Part shown: positions 11,216 to 22,246 of the stretch, in pieces | Layout of the letters: every line of letters begins with the position of its first letter | Position numbering within the stretch: the first letter of the stretch is position 1 | DNA from: Dactylorhiza incarnata | Taxonomy: Eukaryota > Streptophyta > Magnoliopsida > Asparagales > Orchidaceae | Direction of reading: 5' to 3' | Length of the DNA stretch: 64,000 bases | Assembly (NCBI GenBank): GCA_033032865.1 | Contig: JAWHQI010000075.1 | Span: 5,298,501 to 5,362,500 of the forward strand | Translations under genes and position numbers: made by a program | Notes under the pieces: generated by a model | What the model was told of the DNA's origin: nothing | The model's database searches: none | The model's input: the letters and a program-made list of their open reading frames with translations, nothing else

Positions 11216-11394
11216 TTAACTTAGCTGACTTTATGATTATCTTGACCTAGCCTTGACACTCCAAGGTGAGTGTAACATCCTAAGACATCTAATGACCAAT
11301 TTACCATTTCTATACAATGAGGGTAATACTCCTAGGAAGTAAAATCACCTATAGATAATTTGTTAAGTTAAATCAAAAGGAGTTTTTCCCAACA

Positions 11395-12612
11395 ATCTGG
11401 TTCCTTGGATGATCCCTCAGATGCCTAGTTACTGCAGGCTATCTGTCATCATTCTGCAGCTCTTCTTCTGGAGCAGCAGGTTCTTCAGTAGCCTGTTGAT
11501 CTTCATCTTCAGGTACATCAGCCTCTGAATAGATTCTATTGATGCTGGGTATGTCTTGGATAGACATCTCTTGCATCTTCTTATCATTTCCTGTCAAAAT
11601 AGGAGAACTGGACCAGCCCTTATAAAGTAGGTTGGTCTCATCAAAGACAACATGCATAGATTCCTCAACAATCTGAGTTTTCTTGTTGAATACTCTACAA
11701 ACTTTACTATGTGAGCTATATCCAATAAGAACACCAACATTGCATTTTTTAGCAAACTTTGTTAGTTGGGATTTTCCATTATTTAAAATATAATATTTGC
11801 AACCAAAGATCCTAAAATATGAATTTGTTGGTTGTTTACCTTTCAGAATCTCATAGGGGGTTTTTCTAAGGGCCTTATTGATGAAAGCTCTATTTAGAAC
11901 ATATCATGCAGTATTGACTGCCTCAGCCCAAAAATATTATGGGAGTGACGAGTCACTAAGCAATGTTTTCCGAGCTTCTATCAAGGTTATATTCCTCCTC
12001 TCAGCCACACCATTTTGTTGTGGAGTCCTTGGGGAGGAAATCTCTTGGGTGATACCAAATTCTTGACAAAACATTGTCATAACTCCAGATTGAAATTCTG
12101 TACCATGGTCAGTTCTAGTTTTGACCATAGTATATTATAGTTCATTCTGGATTACCTTGGCATAGTTTATGAAGATATCTAAAGTATCAGATTTCTTCTT
12201 AAGGCAGAATATCCATGTATATTTTGACTGATCATCAACAATCACTAAAGTATACAACTTCCCATCTAGGCTCTAAAAGGGCAAAGGACCAAACAAGTCC
12301 ATATGCAACAGATATAGACATCTTTCAGTGTCTTTGGAGCCAATTCTTTTAAGGGTGTCCCTAGTGTGCTTGCCCATTTGGCATGCATGACATGGACCAC
12401 TTTTAACATATTTCAAATTTGGACTATTCCTAACAAGGTTTTTAGAAAATAGTTTATACATTATCTTGTAGTTAATGTGGGCAAGTCTCTTGTGCCATTG
12501 AACACAAAGAGATTCACTCTCATTAGCTATAAGACACATAGGAGATAAAAAATTATTGCAAATAAAATCTAACCAATAAACATTCCCACTCCTAGTGCCT
12601 GAGAGAATGACC
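11395..12612 (-). pseudogene. pol: Copia integrase and linker, CO2
   Basis: Pre-integrase segment VILSGTRSGNVYWLDF, then the HHCC zinc finger (HKRLAH ... CHACQMGK). The catalytic core follows: the first Asp in LHMDLFGPLPF, the second in TRTDHGTEF, and Glu in TPQQNGVAERR. After the core come YILNNGKSQL-type and VFDETN segments and an acidic linker (EDEDQQATEEPAAPEEEL), ending HLRDHPRNQI, the usual lead-in to Copia RT. Several TAG/TGA stops break the frame (near 12270, 12130 and 11430). It ends exactly where the CO1 LTR begins. Confidence 0.85.
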
Positions 12613-12617
12613 TCTAA

Positions 12618-13909
12618 TGATGGCGACGACACCCCACCATATGTTCGTGACCAGTTCCTTGACGACGCCGACTCAACGTACTATTTTGATCGCTACCGCA
12701 ACACTACATTTGAAGACTCGGATGAACAATGCCGCAACAACAATCATGGTGTACGCCATCGCCGTGATAACCATTTTGAAGAACGCCATCGCCGCACCTT
12801 CAAGACGAACGCCATCGCCGTTACAACCTTCGTCCACGGCGCAAGATTATTAATTAATAATTATAATTATTTTATTATAATTATTAAATAAAATTTTATC
12901 TAGCTTTGTCTTTTATTTTTGGACTTGTTTATGTCCATGTTTATTTTAATTTTGGACTGCGTTTAGCCATGCTCATGTTATTTTAATTTCGGAGTGCATT
13001 TAGCCATGTTTGTTGGCTAGCCTATAAAAGGTCATCTTGTATTAGATTTTTATTATTATTGAATGATAATAAAATTTCAACCCTAAACTCCTCTTGGTTT
13101 TCCCTCTCTCGTAGCCTCCCCCTCTCTCTTCCCTCTCCAAAATTTCGCCCCCCCTCTCTCCCTCTCTTCCTTTCAATTTCGTTCTCCTCTATGACTCTTT
13201 CTTACATCCCCCTCTCTTTCTCTCTTGCTTGCAACACGAAGGATCTCCTATCCTTTCTCCTTCAAAGAATTCGTCCAACCTAAAAGCTTCCTCTTTGAAG
13301 AATTCTTCAAGGTGCTTGGTGTTAGTTCATGTGGATCTTGGATTCGGCATGAAGTGAATACGCCGGAAGAGTTCCTCTCCAAACGACGTGTCTCCGGTAG
13401 ATCCGTTGAAGAACGATTCGGGCGAGTGCATGCTTGAGGATAATCCCATCTCAAGCGGGGTATGAAATTTCTACTCGTGAGATTTCCCCGTTGTTAATTT
13501 CTTGTGGTGGTAATTTTGGCGTGATCTTCGAATCACTTGGATAATCGTGGTTTTCTTCGATTGATTTGTGCGATCTTCTTATTTCTTTTAATTTTCAAAG
13601 AGGATTGGCGAACCTCGACTTTTTGTTGGGAGAGATCTACCCTTTTGAATCGTAATTTTTGGTAGATCTCTTTTGGTACAACTCAAGCTCGTTCGGACCG
13701 GGTGGGTCCTTTTAGTCGGGAAGAATATTGGCCTAGAGCCATCTATTCAACCTCTAATGGCGTGACTACCCGTATGTTAGCATCTAATTGATAATTATTG
13801 CGTTGTGGGTACGTTGCGAGTATTTTTGTGCGAACGTAAAACTTGGGAGCGTTAAGAGGGAACGCATGTTTGTTCGTAGCGATCGTGTCGGAGACCGTAG
13901 CCTGCATCA
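12618..13909 (+). repeat. GY2 5' LTR
   Basis: 1292 bp, TGATGGCGACG to CTGCATCA. Highly similar to 16568-18204. It contains ACGCCATCGCCG words (12725-12845), TATAAAAG at 13023-13030 and a long CT-rich leader. Confidence 0.9.
12725..13030 (+). promoter_or_regulatory. GY2 U3 words and TATA box
   Basis: Repeated ACGCCATCGCCG and related GCCGC/GCGGC words precede an AT-rich spacer and TATAAAAG (13023-13030). The 3' LTR copy of the TATA box is at 16973-16980. Confidence 0.6.
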
Positions 13910-14659
13910 ATTAGTATCAAAGCGAGGTTCGTGTCAATTTCTTAAATGACGCATTCCTGAAAATTTTCTTAGAACGCCGGCACACACAATCTTCACACGA
14001 TTTCGTGTTCAAAAATTTGAAATTTTTAATTTCTGGTCTGCGAATAGCAGCCTAAAAAATTTATTTCTCTGCGAAAATTGAAAAAAAAAATTCTGGGAAT
14101 TCTCCATATTTTTATCAGTAATAAAATCAAAAAAATATTTTCATTACCCTAGTTATTAGGCGGGAATAAAATTAGATTTCATAAAATTTGGCCTGTTTAA
14201 AATTTCTGGTCTGCGAATAGCGGCTATAAAATTTTTATTTTTCAGCAAAAATTAAAAACAACAATTTTTTGCAAATCTGCGTACTATTTTCTACAGGAAA
14301 ATAAAAAAATTTAAATTCTGGAAATTTAAATTCAAATTCAAATTTTTGAAATTCAAATCCAAAATTCAAAATTCAAATTTTTGAAATTTAAAATTCAAAT
14401 TCAAAATTCAAAATTTTGATTTTCACATTCAAAATTCAAAATTTTGAATTTAAAATTCAAATTTTTGAAATTTAAAATTTTGAAATTCAAATATTTCTGG
14501 AAATTCAAATATTTTTGAAAATTCAAATTTTTCCTGGAATTTCAAAAATTTTCTCCTTATAAAATTCTCTTTTATAAATCTGTCTAGTTCAGATTCAAAA
14601 AAAAAACTATCATTGCATGTTCACTAGTTCTGGTCCCGAGTACACATCTCACAACGAGT
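13910..14659 (+). other. GY2 PBS and untranslated leader
   Basis: ATTAGTATCAAAGCGAGG at 13910 is a mutated TTGGTATCAGAGC primer site (initiator tRNA-Met). The leader has a diverged two-copy repeat starting at the two TTCTGGTCTGCGAATAGC sites (about 14031 and 14203). It also has a low-complexity block of AAATTC/GAATTT words at 14300-14560. No coding sequence. Confidence 0.65.
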
Positions 14660-15705
14660 ATGGCCTCTGACGTGTATGTTTCCCTTAGACAAATGAATCG
14701 TTCAGTTGCCGAATACATGGGCCTTTTTGAGGACATGATGGTTAGGTGCGATATTAGGGAGATGCCTGAGATCACCCTCTCTCGGTTTCGTAGGGGGCTC
14801 AATTCCGACATTCAAGGTAAACTCCTCCTCTAGTGTCACACTCACCTAGACACCTGCTATAACGTCGCATTGGAAATTGAGAAGCACCTAGTTCACAAGT
14901 CTAAGACTCGTTCGTTTGAGAAGGGAAAGGCCATCTTAGGACCTTCCCCCTCTTTATCCCTGAGAGATAAGGACACGTTCCGGTCTGCTGACTCGAACTC
15001 GGTAGCCATCACAGTTAGGGATGCCATGAACCCGCGCAGTGAGAGTATTCTGGTTTGTGAGGGTCATCCCACAAATGTTATACATGATGCGGGGGGCATG
15101 TCTGACCTCCATACTGTCGAGTGCCCTGCTCCGTCAGCGACCTCAGTCTTAGTAAAGTCTCCTCCAAAGTGTTATGATCTAGTTGTTGACTTTTCTGAAA
15201 ATTCTGAGTTAGTGTCGTTGATTGCGCCGACCGCTGACGACGATGTCATTATTCAGGAAGATCATAGCGATGATGAGGAGGTAGGTTACCCTAGTGATAT
15301 GAATGAGAATCTCCCCTCTGATCCAGTTTTAAAATTGTCTGTTGATTCTGATTCGGACGACGCTCCTAGTGCATTGGAAGATTTGGCTAGCGAGGTAAAG
15401 ACACTTTTGGAAGACTTAGATGCTGCAAACCCGGAGGAACTTGTTTTGCGGTTGCCACCGTTAAAGAAAAATCAATCCAATTTAATTTCTCTACCGGGCC
15501 CGATTTATTCGATTTCACCGACTTTCCCTCCTGAACCGTTGATACCATTGGCGGATTATAATATTGGACACGAACTGGTTATGACTAGTCCGAAGTTTTG
15601 TGAGAATCTGATGGCCGCTTGCCATGTGTTGCTTGGACGTCCATGGTTTTATGATCTTAATATGACAATTGTTGAAAAAATTATTATTTATGCGTTAAAT
15701 TTCAT
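14660..15705 (+). pseudogene. gag: Ty3 gag with protease remnant, GY2
   Basis: Starts MASDVYVSLRQMNRSVAEYM at 14660. Residues 8-57 match the retrotransposon gag domain (VAEYMGLFEDMMVRCDIRE, FRRGLNSDIQGKL). One TAG at 14831 splits the frame; CAG to TAG would explain it, and 14870 is the next ATG in phase. A long S/D/E-rich segment follows (EDHSDDEEVGYPSD). The end reads ACHVLLGRPWFYDL, the C-terminal part of a Ty3 protease. The zinc knuckle and the DTG are missing, so an internal deletion joined gag to the protease tail. The frame breaks by one base near 15700. Confidence 0.7.
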
Positions 15706-16604
15706 GGCAAGCAAATCGTTTTGAATACCGCGCTAAGTTTGTTTGAGCATAAGGAGTGTGTTCGTGACTCTTTTCTTGGTGATTTTAATAAGACTACTAT
15801 GTTAGTGGAGAACACGTTTTCTAGGTCACGTTTGCACGCTCTCACTTACAAAATTACTAAAGACTATCTCACATGCCCACATGTTTCTAACGAACCACCA
15901 AATCGATTTACCAGTCTAGCACCGAATGAAATCGTGCACGTATATAAGACACCAGTGCCACTTGACTTGATTATGTTACCTTCATCTTATAAGTCAAGTA
16001 AATTTGCACTAGATTTTGCCTCTCACGTTCATAATTTACACAAGCACATTAAGGACACACTAGCTACTCAATACGCATCTTATCAATCTTATGTTAACGT
16101 ACATAAGAGAGCGTCTCACTTGAAAGTTGGCGATTTGGTTATGGTGCGTCTCATCCCTGAACGGTTGCCTTCGGGCACCATAAAAAGTTAGCAAATCGGC
16201 GAGCGGGTTCTTTTCGAATCTTAAAGCGATCAGAAGAAAACGCTTTTCTTTTGGAGTTACCCACTGATTGGGGAATCTCCCCTATTTTTAATGTTTCAGA
16301 TTTAACGCCATATATTTCTCCACCACTTGAATTAACCGACTGTCCGTTTGGTTCCACTAAATTTTCTAATGGGTTGGGGGGTGAGCTTGTGCCCGGTTCG
16401 CTCTCTTCTTCGATTTCTACTGGTGGTACGTCTAATGTTGATGATGAAACTTTTTCTCCTTATTTGCCTAACGCATTTCCAAGGGTTCCACAGACCTTTG
16501 CTTTGTCTCACATGTGTTTCTTGATATCCCACTCATCCGTGATGAGTGATTTTGAGTGGAGGAGGATTGATGGTGACGAGGCCCCACCATATGTTCGTGA
16601 CTAG
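15706..16604 (+). pseudogene. pol: Ty3 integrase C-terminal region, GY2
   Basis: Begins HGKQIVLNTAL (end of the protease region), then jumps to the integrase C-terminus: PVPLDLIMLP, FASHVHNLHKHIKDTL, HLKVGDLVMVRLIPERLP, then after a one-base shift near 16185 LELPTDWGISPIFNVSDLTP. The last motif is the GISPxFNVxDL end typical of one group of plant Ty3 integrases. No chromodomain is recognised. Everything from RT through the integrase DDE core is deleted. The frame runs through the PPT and stops inside the 3' LTR. Confidence 0.75.
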
Positions 16605-18204
16605 TTCCTTGACGACGCCGACTCAACGCACTATTTTGATCGCTGCCGCAACACTACATTTGAAGACTCGGATGGACGATGCCGCAACAACAATCATGGT
16701 GTACGCCATCGCCGCGACAACCATATTGAAGAACGCCATCGCCGCACCTTCAAGACGAACGCCATAGCCGTTACAATCTTCGTCCGCGGCGCAAGATTAT
16801 TAATTAATAATTATAATTATTTTATTATAATTATTACTTAAAATTTTATCTAGCTTTGTCTTTTATTTTTGGACTTGTTTATGTCCATGTTTATTTTAAT
16901 TTTAGACTGCGTTTAGCCATGCTCATGTTATTTTAATTTCGGACTGCGTTTAGCCATGTTTGTTGGCTAGCCTATAAAAGGTCATCTTGTATTAGATTTT
17001 TATTATTATTGAATGATAAGAAAATTTCAACCCTAAACTCCTCTTGGTTTTCCCTCTCTCCTAGCCTCTCCCCTCTCTCTTCCCTCTCCAAAATTTCGCC
17101 CCTCCCTCTCTCCCTCTCTTCCTTTCAATTATGTTCTCCTCTACGACTCTTTCTCACATCCCCCTCTCTTTCTCTCTTGCTTGCAACACGAAGGAGCTCC
17201 TATCCTTTCTCCTTCAAAGAATTCGTCCAACCTAAAAGCTTCCTCTTTGAAGATTTCTTCATGGTGCTTGGTGTTAGTTCGTGTGGATCTTGGATTCGGC
17301 GTGAAGCGAATACGGCGGACGAGTTCCTCTCCAAACGACGTGTCTCCTGTGGATCCGTTGAAGAACGATTCGGGCGAGTGCATGCTTGAGGATAATCCCA
17401 TCTCAAGCGGGGTACAAAATTTCTACTCGTGAGATTTTCCTCTTGTTAATTTCTTGTGGTGGTAATTTTGGCGTGATCTTCGAATCACTTGGATAATCGT
17501 GGTTTTCTTCGATTGATTTGTGCGATCTTCTTATTTCTTTTAATTTTCGAAGAGGATTGGCGAACCTCGACTTTTTGTTGGGAGAGATCTACCCTTTTGA
17601 ATCGTAATTTTTGGTAGATCTCTTTTGGCACAACTCAAGCTCGTTCGGACCGGGTGGGTCCTTTTAGTCGGGAAGAATATTGGCCTATAGACATCTATTC
17701 AACCTCTAACGGCGTGACTACCCGTATGTTAGCATCTAATTGATAATTATTGTGTTGCGTGTACGTTGAGAGTATTTTTGTGTGAACGTAAAACTTGGGA
17801 GCGTTAAGAGGGAACACGTGCTTCGAATCACTTGGATAATCGTGGTTTTCTTCGATTGATTTGTGCGATCTTCTTATTTCTTTTAATTTTCGAAGAGGAT
17901 TGGTGAACCTCGACTTTCTGTTGGGAGAGATCTACCCTTTTGAATCGTAATTTTTGGTAGATCTCTTTTGATACAACTCTAGCTCGTTCGGACCGGGTGG
18001 GCCCTTTTAGTCGGGAAGAATATTGGCCTATAGCCATCTATTCAACCTCTAACGGCGTGACTACCCATATATTAGCATCTAATTGATAATTATTGCGTTG
18101 CATGTACGTTGCGAGTATTTTTGTGCGAACGTAAAACTTGGGAGCATTAAGAGGGAACGCGTGTTTGTTCGTAGCGATCGTATCGGAGACCGTAGCCTGC
18201 ATCA
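16568..18204 (+). repeat. GY2 3' LTR with internal duplication
   Basis: 1637 bp, 345 bp longer than the 5' LTR. Nearly all of the difference is a tandem duplication at 17478-18163. Confidence 0.9.
17478..18163 (+). repeat. 343-bp tandem duplication in GY2 3' LTR
   Basis: Two units, 17478-17820 and 17821-18163. Each starts CTTCGAATCACTTGG and ends GAGGGAAC(A/G)CGTG. The 5' LTR has only one copy (from about 13535). Confidence 0.9.
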
Positions 18205-18209
18205 TCTAA

Positions 18210-21059
18210 GTCATTTGACTTGTTGATCAAGCACTTGTCATTGTGAAATTCAATGACATAGCCCAAGTCACATAGTTGACTTATGCTTACAAGATTGTGA
18301 TGCAACCCTTCAACATAAGCCACCCTTGTAATTGAGACTATTCCTTTGGTGATCATACTCTATCCTTTGGTGACTCCTTTTTCAGAACCTCCAAAGATAA
18401 CTTTAGGTCCATTCTTCACAGGAGTGTAATCCTGCAGAAGAGTCCTAGTTCCTGTCATATGCCTTGAGCACCCACTGTCCAAGTACCATATTTCCCTTAG
18501 ACTGATACTTGAACTCTCCTGCAAAATATAATTTATTTCCCCTTAGGAGCCCAATTGATTTTGGGTCCTAGGCTCTTGTTAGCATAATAAGACTTACTCA
18601 CACCTACTGTAGCTTTTGCAGGAAAGCTCCTCTTTGCATTAGGCACACTAGTATTGTGCCAACAATCAATGGCAAAGTGTCCCACTTTACCACAACACCA
18701 ACATTCATAGATGTTGTACCTTCATTTCTGAACACTTCTTGAGGTGGAAGGAGCATCAAAATGCTTGTGTTCAGAGGAGAAGGTAGCATCATTCTTCCTA
18801 TTCCTGTTAGCAATTACTTGGCTAGTTGATTGTCTATAATTTGTCTTAGTAGTCTGTATCTGAATGACATCGACTGTTCTTAGTTTGGTAGCTAAGAAAG
18901 AGTTGATGGAATCAGATACTGAGCTGTTTGACTTGATTATAGGCATGACAGCAGCCATGGGTTTTGCTGGATGGGATTTAGAAGAAAAAGCTTCCTTATC
19001 CTTGAATGTGGGGGCTGAAGTACCAAATACAAATGGTCCAGGATGTGTCATTTGAATTTCCTCATGGGGAGCTTTCCAAGCACTCATCCTTATGCCCTTT
19101 TCCTGCTAAAGTTAGGAGTATTCTCCTTCCTATAGGGGCTTCCATTCTTCCAGTGACCATACATGTTGTCCTGGTCATACCTGTTAGAGTGAAGCAACAC
19201 CTTTTGAAAGGTGGTAAGAGGCTTAGCTTTAGCCTGGCCCTTTCCTCCATTCTCAGCACCTACTGCCACCTTATTGAAACCCAGCCCTCTCTTATCAGTT
19301 GGGGAGGAGAAGGTGTCAATGATGGGGAGTATAGATTTGGGTTTAGAGAATTGAGTCACTAAGCTTTTCTTTTTGAGAAACTTCTCCTCAAGGTCCTTAA
19401 TGACCTTGTTCTTTTGGCTTATGGTGCTTTATTAGAATATTGTTATTCTCTTCAGCTGACTGATTTCTCTACTCATCTGAGCCATTTGGGTAGCTGACTC
19501 AGTGCATTTAGGCTTTGCCTACTGAAAGGATACAATTTCTAGAGCTTGCTTCTTGCTCTTTTTCAGAGCTTCCAAAAGTGCACCATACTTGTCAATCAAA
19601 TCATTGACATCCACCTCAGACTCTGAACCACTTTCATCATTAGATGAGCATGCTTCAGATTCTGGAATTGACGCATAATCAGAAGAAGGAATTAAAGGAG
19701 TTGATACCTGTTCAGGATGATACTGAATGTCTTCATCATCTGATATGGCCATTAAGCCATAACTTTCTTTGTCATCTTCATCCACCTCAATGTCACTATT
19801 TGAATGTGACAGAGGGGCCCTGATGCCAAACTTAACAGTTGGATAATCTTCATCCTCATCAGCTGTAAATAGTCCTATATAGGCTTCCTCTTCTTCTTCG
19901 GAATCTGAAGATGAAGATTCAGATTCACTCTAGCTCTTCTCCTTCTTTGCTAGAAAGGATTTTCACCTTTCCTTCCCTTGTGGTGATGAGGCTTCTTATC
20001 ACCTCTTTCTTTTCTCTTGACTAGGCAGTCAGCTATGACATGTCCAGGATTGCTGCATCAATAACATATAACATTATTTGAAACATGTTTGGCATATTTA
20101 GATTCATACCTGTCACCCTTGGGGTGAAGCCTTCCTGATTTGTTGTGTTCCTTTTTGGGATGTGAGGAGGAGGAAGGTATGTTCTTCCATTGCTTCCTCC
20201 TCATCAACTTCTTGAAGTGCCTAGAGAATGCAGCAAACTCCTCATCTGTTGAGTTGCTGTCAGATGTGCTGGGCTCAGAGTTTTCTGAGTCAGCAACCCT
20301 TCTTGGTGGAGAAGATATTCTTTCTTTGCTCTTCTTAGAGCTTTCAGCTTTGAGAGCAACAGATCTCTCATTTGCATGAGACCTGGTAAAGGTGTCTTCC
20401 TCCTTTCTTGTAGACAATTACATCTCATATGAGAGCAGCTTCCCAAACAGTGTGTGGGGAGGAGTCTCACCCAGCTTTGCCACTTGCCTGATGGCACATA
20501 TTTTTGTATCCCAATCTCTAGTTAGAGATCTTAGGAATTTATCATTTAGCTCATAATGGCTAAAGACCCTTCCATAGGTCCTCAGCTCATTCACCACCCT
20601 GAAAAATCTTTCATAGGAATCAGCTATGCAATCCAGGCTGTGTTGTCTGAAGGCTTCATATTCCGGTTAAGGAGGGATTTCCTATCATCCCTCACTTCAT
20701 CAGTACCTTCCATATACACTATAAGTGTATCCCGCATGTCCTTGGCTGTCTCACAGCGCACCAAGTTCTGGAAGATGGAATCATCAATTGCACTATGATT
20801 TTTGTGCTCTCTTATCCATAGTAGCAAGTGCAATCTCATCCTTAGTCATTTCAGCATAGATCTTGGTCACTTGCCTTGTTGTATCTATAGTGGAGGCCTT
20901 CATGAAGACAAAGGGACCCTCCTTTACAGTTATGTATATCCCAGGGTCAGAGGCTTCTATAAACAGCCTTACCCTTTGCTTCCATATTCCAAAGGTATCC
21001 TTTCTGCATATGGGCAACTTCATAGATCTCATCTCCTTCTAACCTCTAATGGCAGCCAT
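18210..21059 (-). pseudogene. gag: Copia gag and protease, CO2
   Basis: Start MAAIRG at 21059, with a TAG after six codons, then FGIWKQRVRLFIEASDPGIY of the gag N-terminus. A first knuckle reads CYxCSNPGHVIADC, with a TGA where a Trp or Cys-flanking residue is expected (near 20060). An S/D/E-rich stretch follows. A second knuckle, CWCCGKVGHFAIDC, lies near 18660-18700. Protease motif WYLDSGCSRHMTG lies near 18450-18490, then GLHHNLVSISQLCDLGYVIE. The DSGCSRHMTG motif and two knuckles fit the SIRE/Maximus lineage. Many frameshifts and stops are present. It is interrupted at 18205-18209 by GY2. Confidence 0.75.
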
Positions 21060-21126
21060 TGGATTCAGAATAGACTACTCCTTGTAGGATCAGGTCAGAT
21101 TGTTAAGTCCTTATTGACCAACCTAC

Positions 21127-21139
21127 CTCTGATACCACA
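21127..21139 (-). promoter_or_regulatory. Primer binding site, CO2
   Basis: On the - strand TGGTATCAGAG lies 1-2 bases after the LTR end TTATCA. Initiator tRNA-Met type. Confidence 0.75.
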
Positions 21140-22246
21140 TGATAATTTACTTGAAAGTAGTCTAACTCACCTAGAGGGGGGTGAATAGGTTCCTTTGAAA
21201 TTATCTAGTTACAGCTAGTAGTTGTATGGTGATTAATTAAAGTTAAAAGCAAATCACAGAAAACACAGATATTTATAGTGGTTCCCCAAGATAATGTGTC
21301 AATGGGTAGTCCACTTTCCCTCTATACCTTTCTAACAGTGTGTTAGATAAGGCAAACTCCTCCAAAACTCAGCTCCAAGAGCTTACAACTCAGATCCCAT
21401 AGGATCTCTCAGGTTTCCTCCAAAACCCTACCTCTGGCTTACAACCCCCACTCAGAGTTATACAACTCCTACAACTCAGATATCCTCCTGATTATCCTAC
21501 CTCGGGCCAATTAAGAAGCCTTACCTCAGATCTCCTCAGAAATCCTACAACTCAAGATGGGAGTACAATCTACTAGCTCAGGCACAAAGCTTTACACACT
21601 CGGGCACAAAGCCCTACACACTCAGGCACAAGGCCCTACACACTCGAAACTAATAAGTTCTTACATAGTTGATATTGTTTACTTTTACAACAGAGGGCGG
21701 CAAAGATATAACCTTCAGTACATGTCTTCTGTTGTTGATGCACATCAGATGCTGTCTTGAAACAGGGCTGAATGGCAGTAGCTGCAAGCCTTGTTCCTTC
21801 TGATCTTCTTCTTTAGTAGATGAAGAAAGATCCACTTGTTCTTCTGGATTGAATCAGCATGAACTAACTTATCTCAGTAATCTACTTGTAGCTTTAGGAA
21901 GGAGGATGAGATATCTGTGGAAGCCATTTTTCTTCAATAGCACGATAACTGCTCTTTCAAATATTTTTCCACACCACCTTCCAGAAAGACCAAACATCTT
22001 CTTTTATACTTCTTCACCTGAGCTCCAATCTCAGTGGCAGAGTCAATCTGCGTCTTAGTGGATCTGCTGAGACAGATAGTCTTCTCAATAGTTTTTGTCT
22101 AAATGCAGCTCAGCTGAGACAGACTCCTTCTCAGCGGCTCTGGCTGCGTCTCAGTAGTTCAGCTGAGACCATGATATTGTCTCAGCGGTTTTGATAGTAA
22201 AACCAGAGAACTATTCCAATGTTTGGAATGACCTAACCCTGCATAG
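21140..22246 (-). repeat. CO2 5' LTR
   Basis: On the + strand it starts TGATAATTTACTTGAA. The CTAGAGGGGGGTGAATAG motif is at about 21172. TATAAAAG (- strand) is at 22008-22001. Upstream of it (22030-22190) is a CTGAGAC/GTCTCAG/CTCAGCGG word array. The outer end meets GY3 at 22246/22247. Whether the LTR is complete there is uncertain. Confidence 0.65.
22001..22190 (-). promoter_or_regulatory. CO2 U3 words and TATA box
   Basis: Repeated GTCTCAG, CAGCTGAGAC and TCTCAGCGG words (22030-22190 on the + strand) lie directly upstream, on the - strand, of TATAAAAG at 22008-22001. TCTCAGCGG recurs in CO4 and GY3. Confidence 0.6.

Larger units (their letters stand above)
7265..11394 (-). mobile_element. 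Copia retrotransposon CO1 (SIRE-like), 5' part
   Basis: Reading on the - strand: 5' LTR (11394-9200), a primer binding site complementary to initiator tRNA-Met (9199-9186), then gag (9105-7265), cut off where GY1 inserted. The right flank (11395 on) is the linker region of CO2, so CO1 entered CO2 just ahead of its reverse transcriptase. The rest of CO1 must lie left of the window. Confidence 0.75.
9200..11394 (-). repeat. CO1 5' LTR (about 2.2 kb)
   Basis: On the - strand it starts TGTTGGGAAAAACTCC (11394) and ends TGCACTTTCA (9200). Near the end it has the motif CTAGAGGGGGTGAATAG (+ strand, 9230), also seen in CO2 and both LARDs. A TATA-like run, ATAAAATGGTATATAAC, lies near 9752-9770 on the - strand. 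Two word arrays lie upstream of it: GTGCACGAC...GTCGTGCAC (about 10013-10165) and TCGACGT-type words (about 10745-11215). The length and the change of texture around 9815-10330 could mean a further small insertion, which I could not delimit. Confidence 0.65.
12618..18204 (+). mobile_element. Ty3 retrotransposon GY2, non-autonomous
   Basis: Complete ends: TGATGG...CTGCATCA, flanked by a perfect 5-bp duplication TCTAA (12613-12617 and 18205-18209). 5' LTR 12618-13909, degenerate PBS at 13910, gag and protease remnant, integrase C-terminus, PPT at 16554-16567 (GAGTGGAGGAGGAT), 3' LTR 16568-18204. RT, RNase H and the integrase core are absent. It split the CO2 pre-integrase region. Confidence 0.9.
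11395..22246 (-). mobile_element. Copia retrotransposon CO2 (SIRE-like), split by GY2
   Basis: On the - strand: 5' LTR (22246-21140), PBS, gag and protease (21059-18210), then after the GY2 insertion the integrase (12612-11395). The two halves join in phase: the residues before the gap (ECLINKSNDL-like) and after it (VILSGTRSGNVYWLDF) form the normal pre-integrase junction. RT and RNase H are missing because CO1 sits at 11394; they should resume left of the window. Confidence 0.8.

Noticed and set aside
21557..22058. Possible host gene exons
   Set aside because: Short frames inside the CO2 LTR between its PBS and U3 words; no domain or splice pattern seen.
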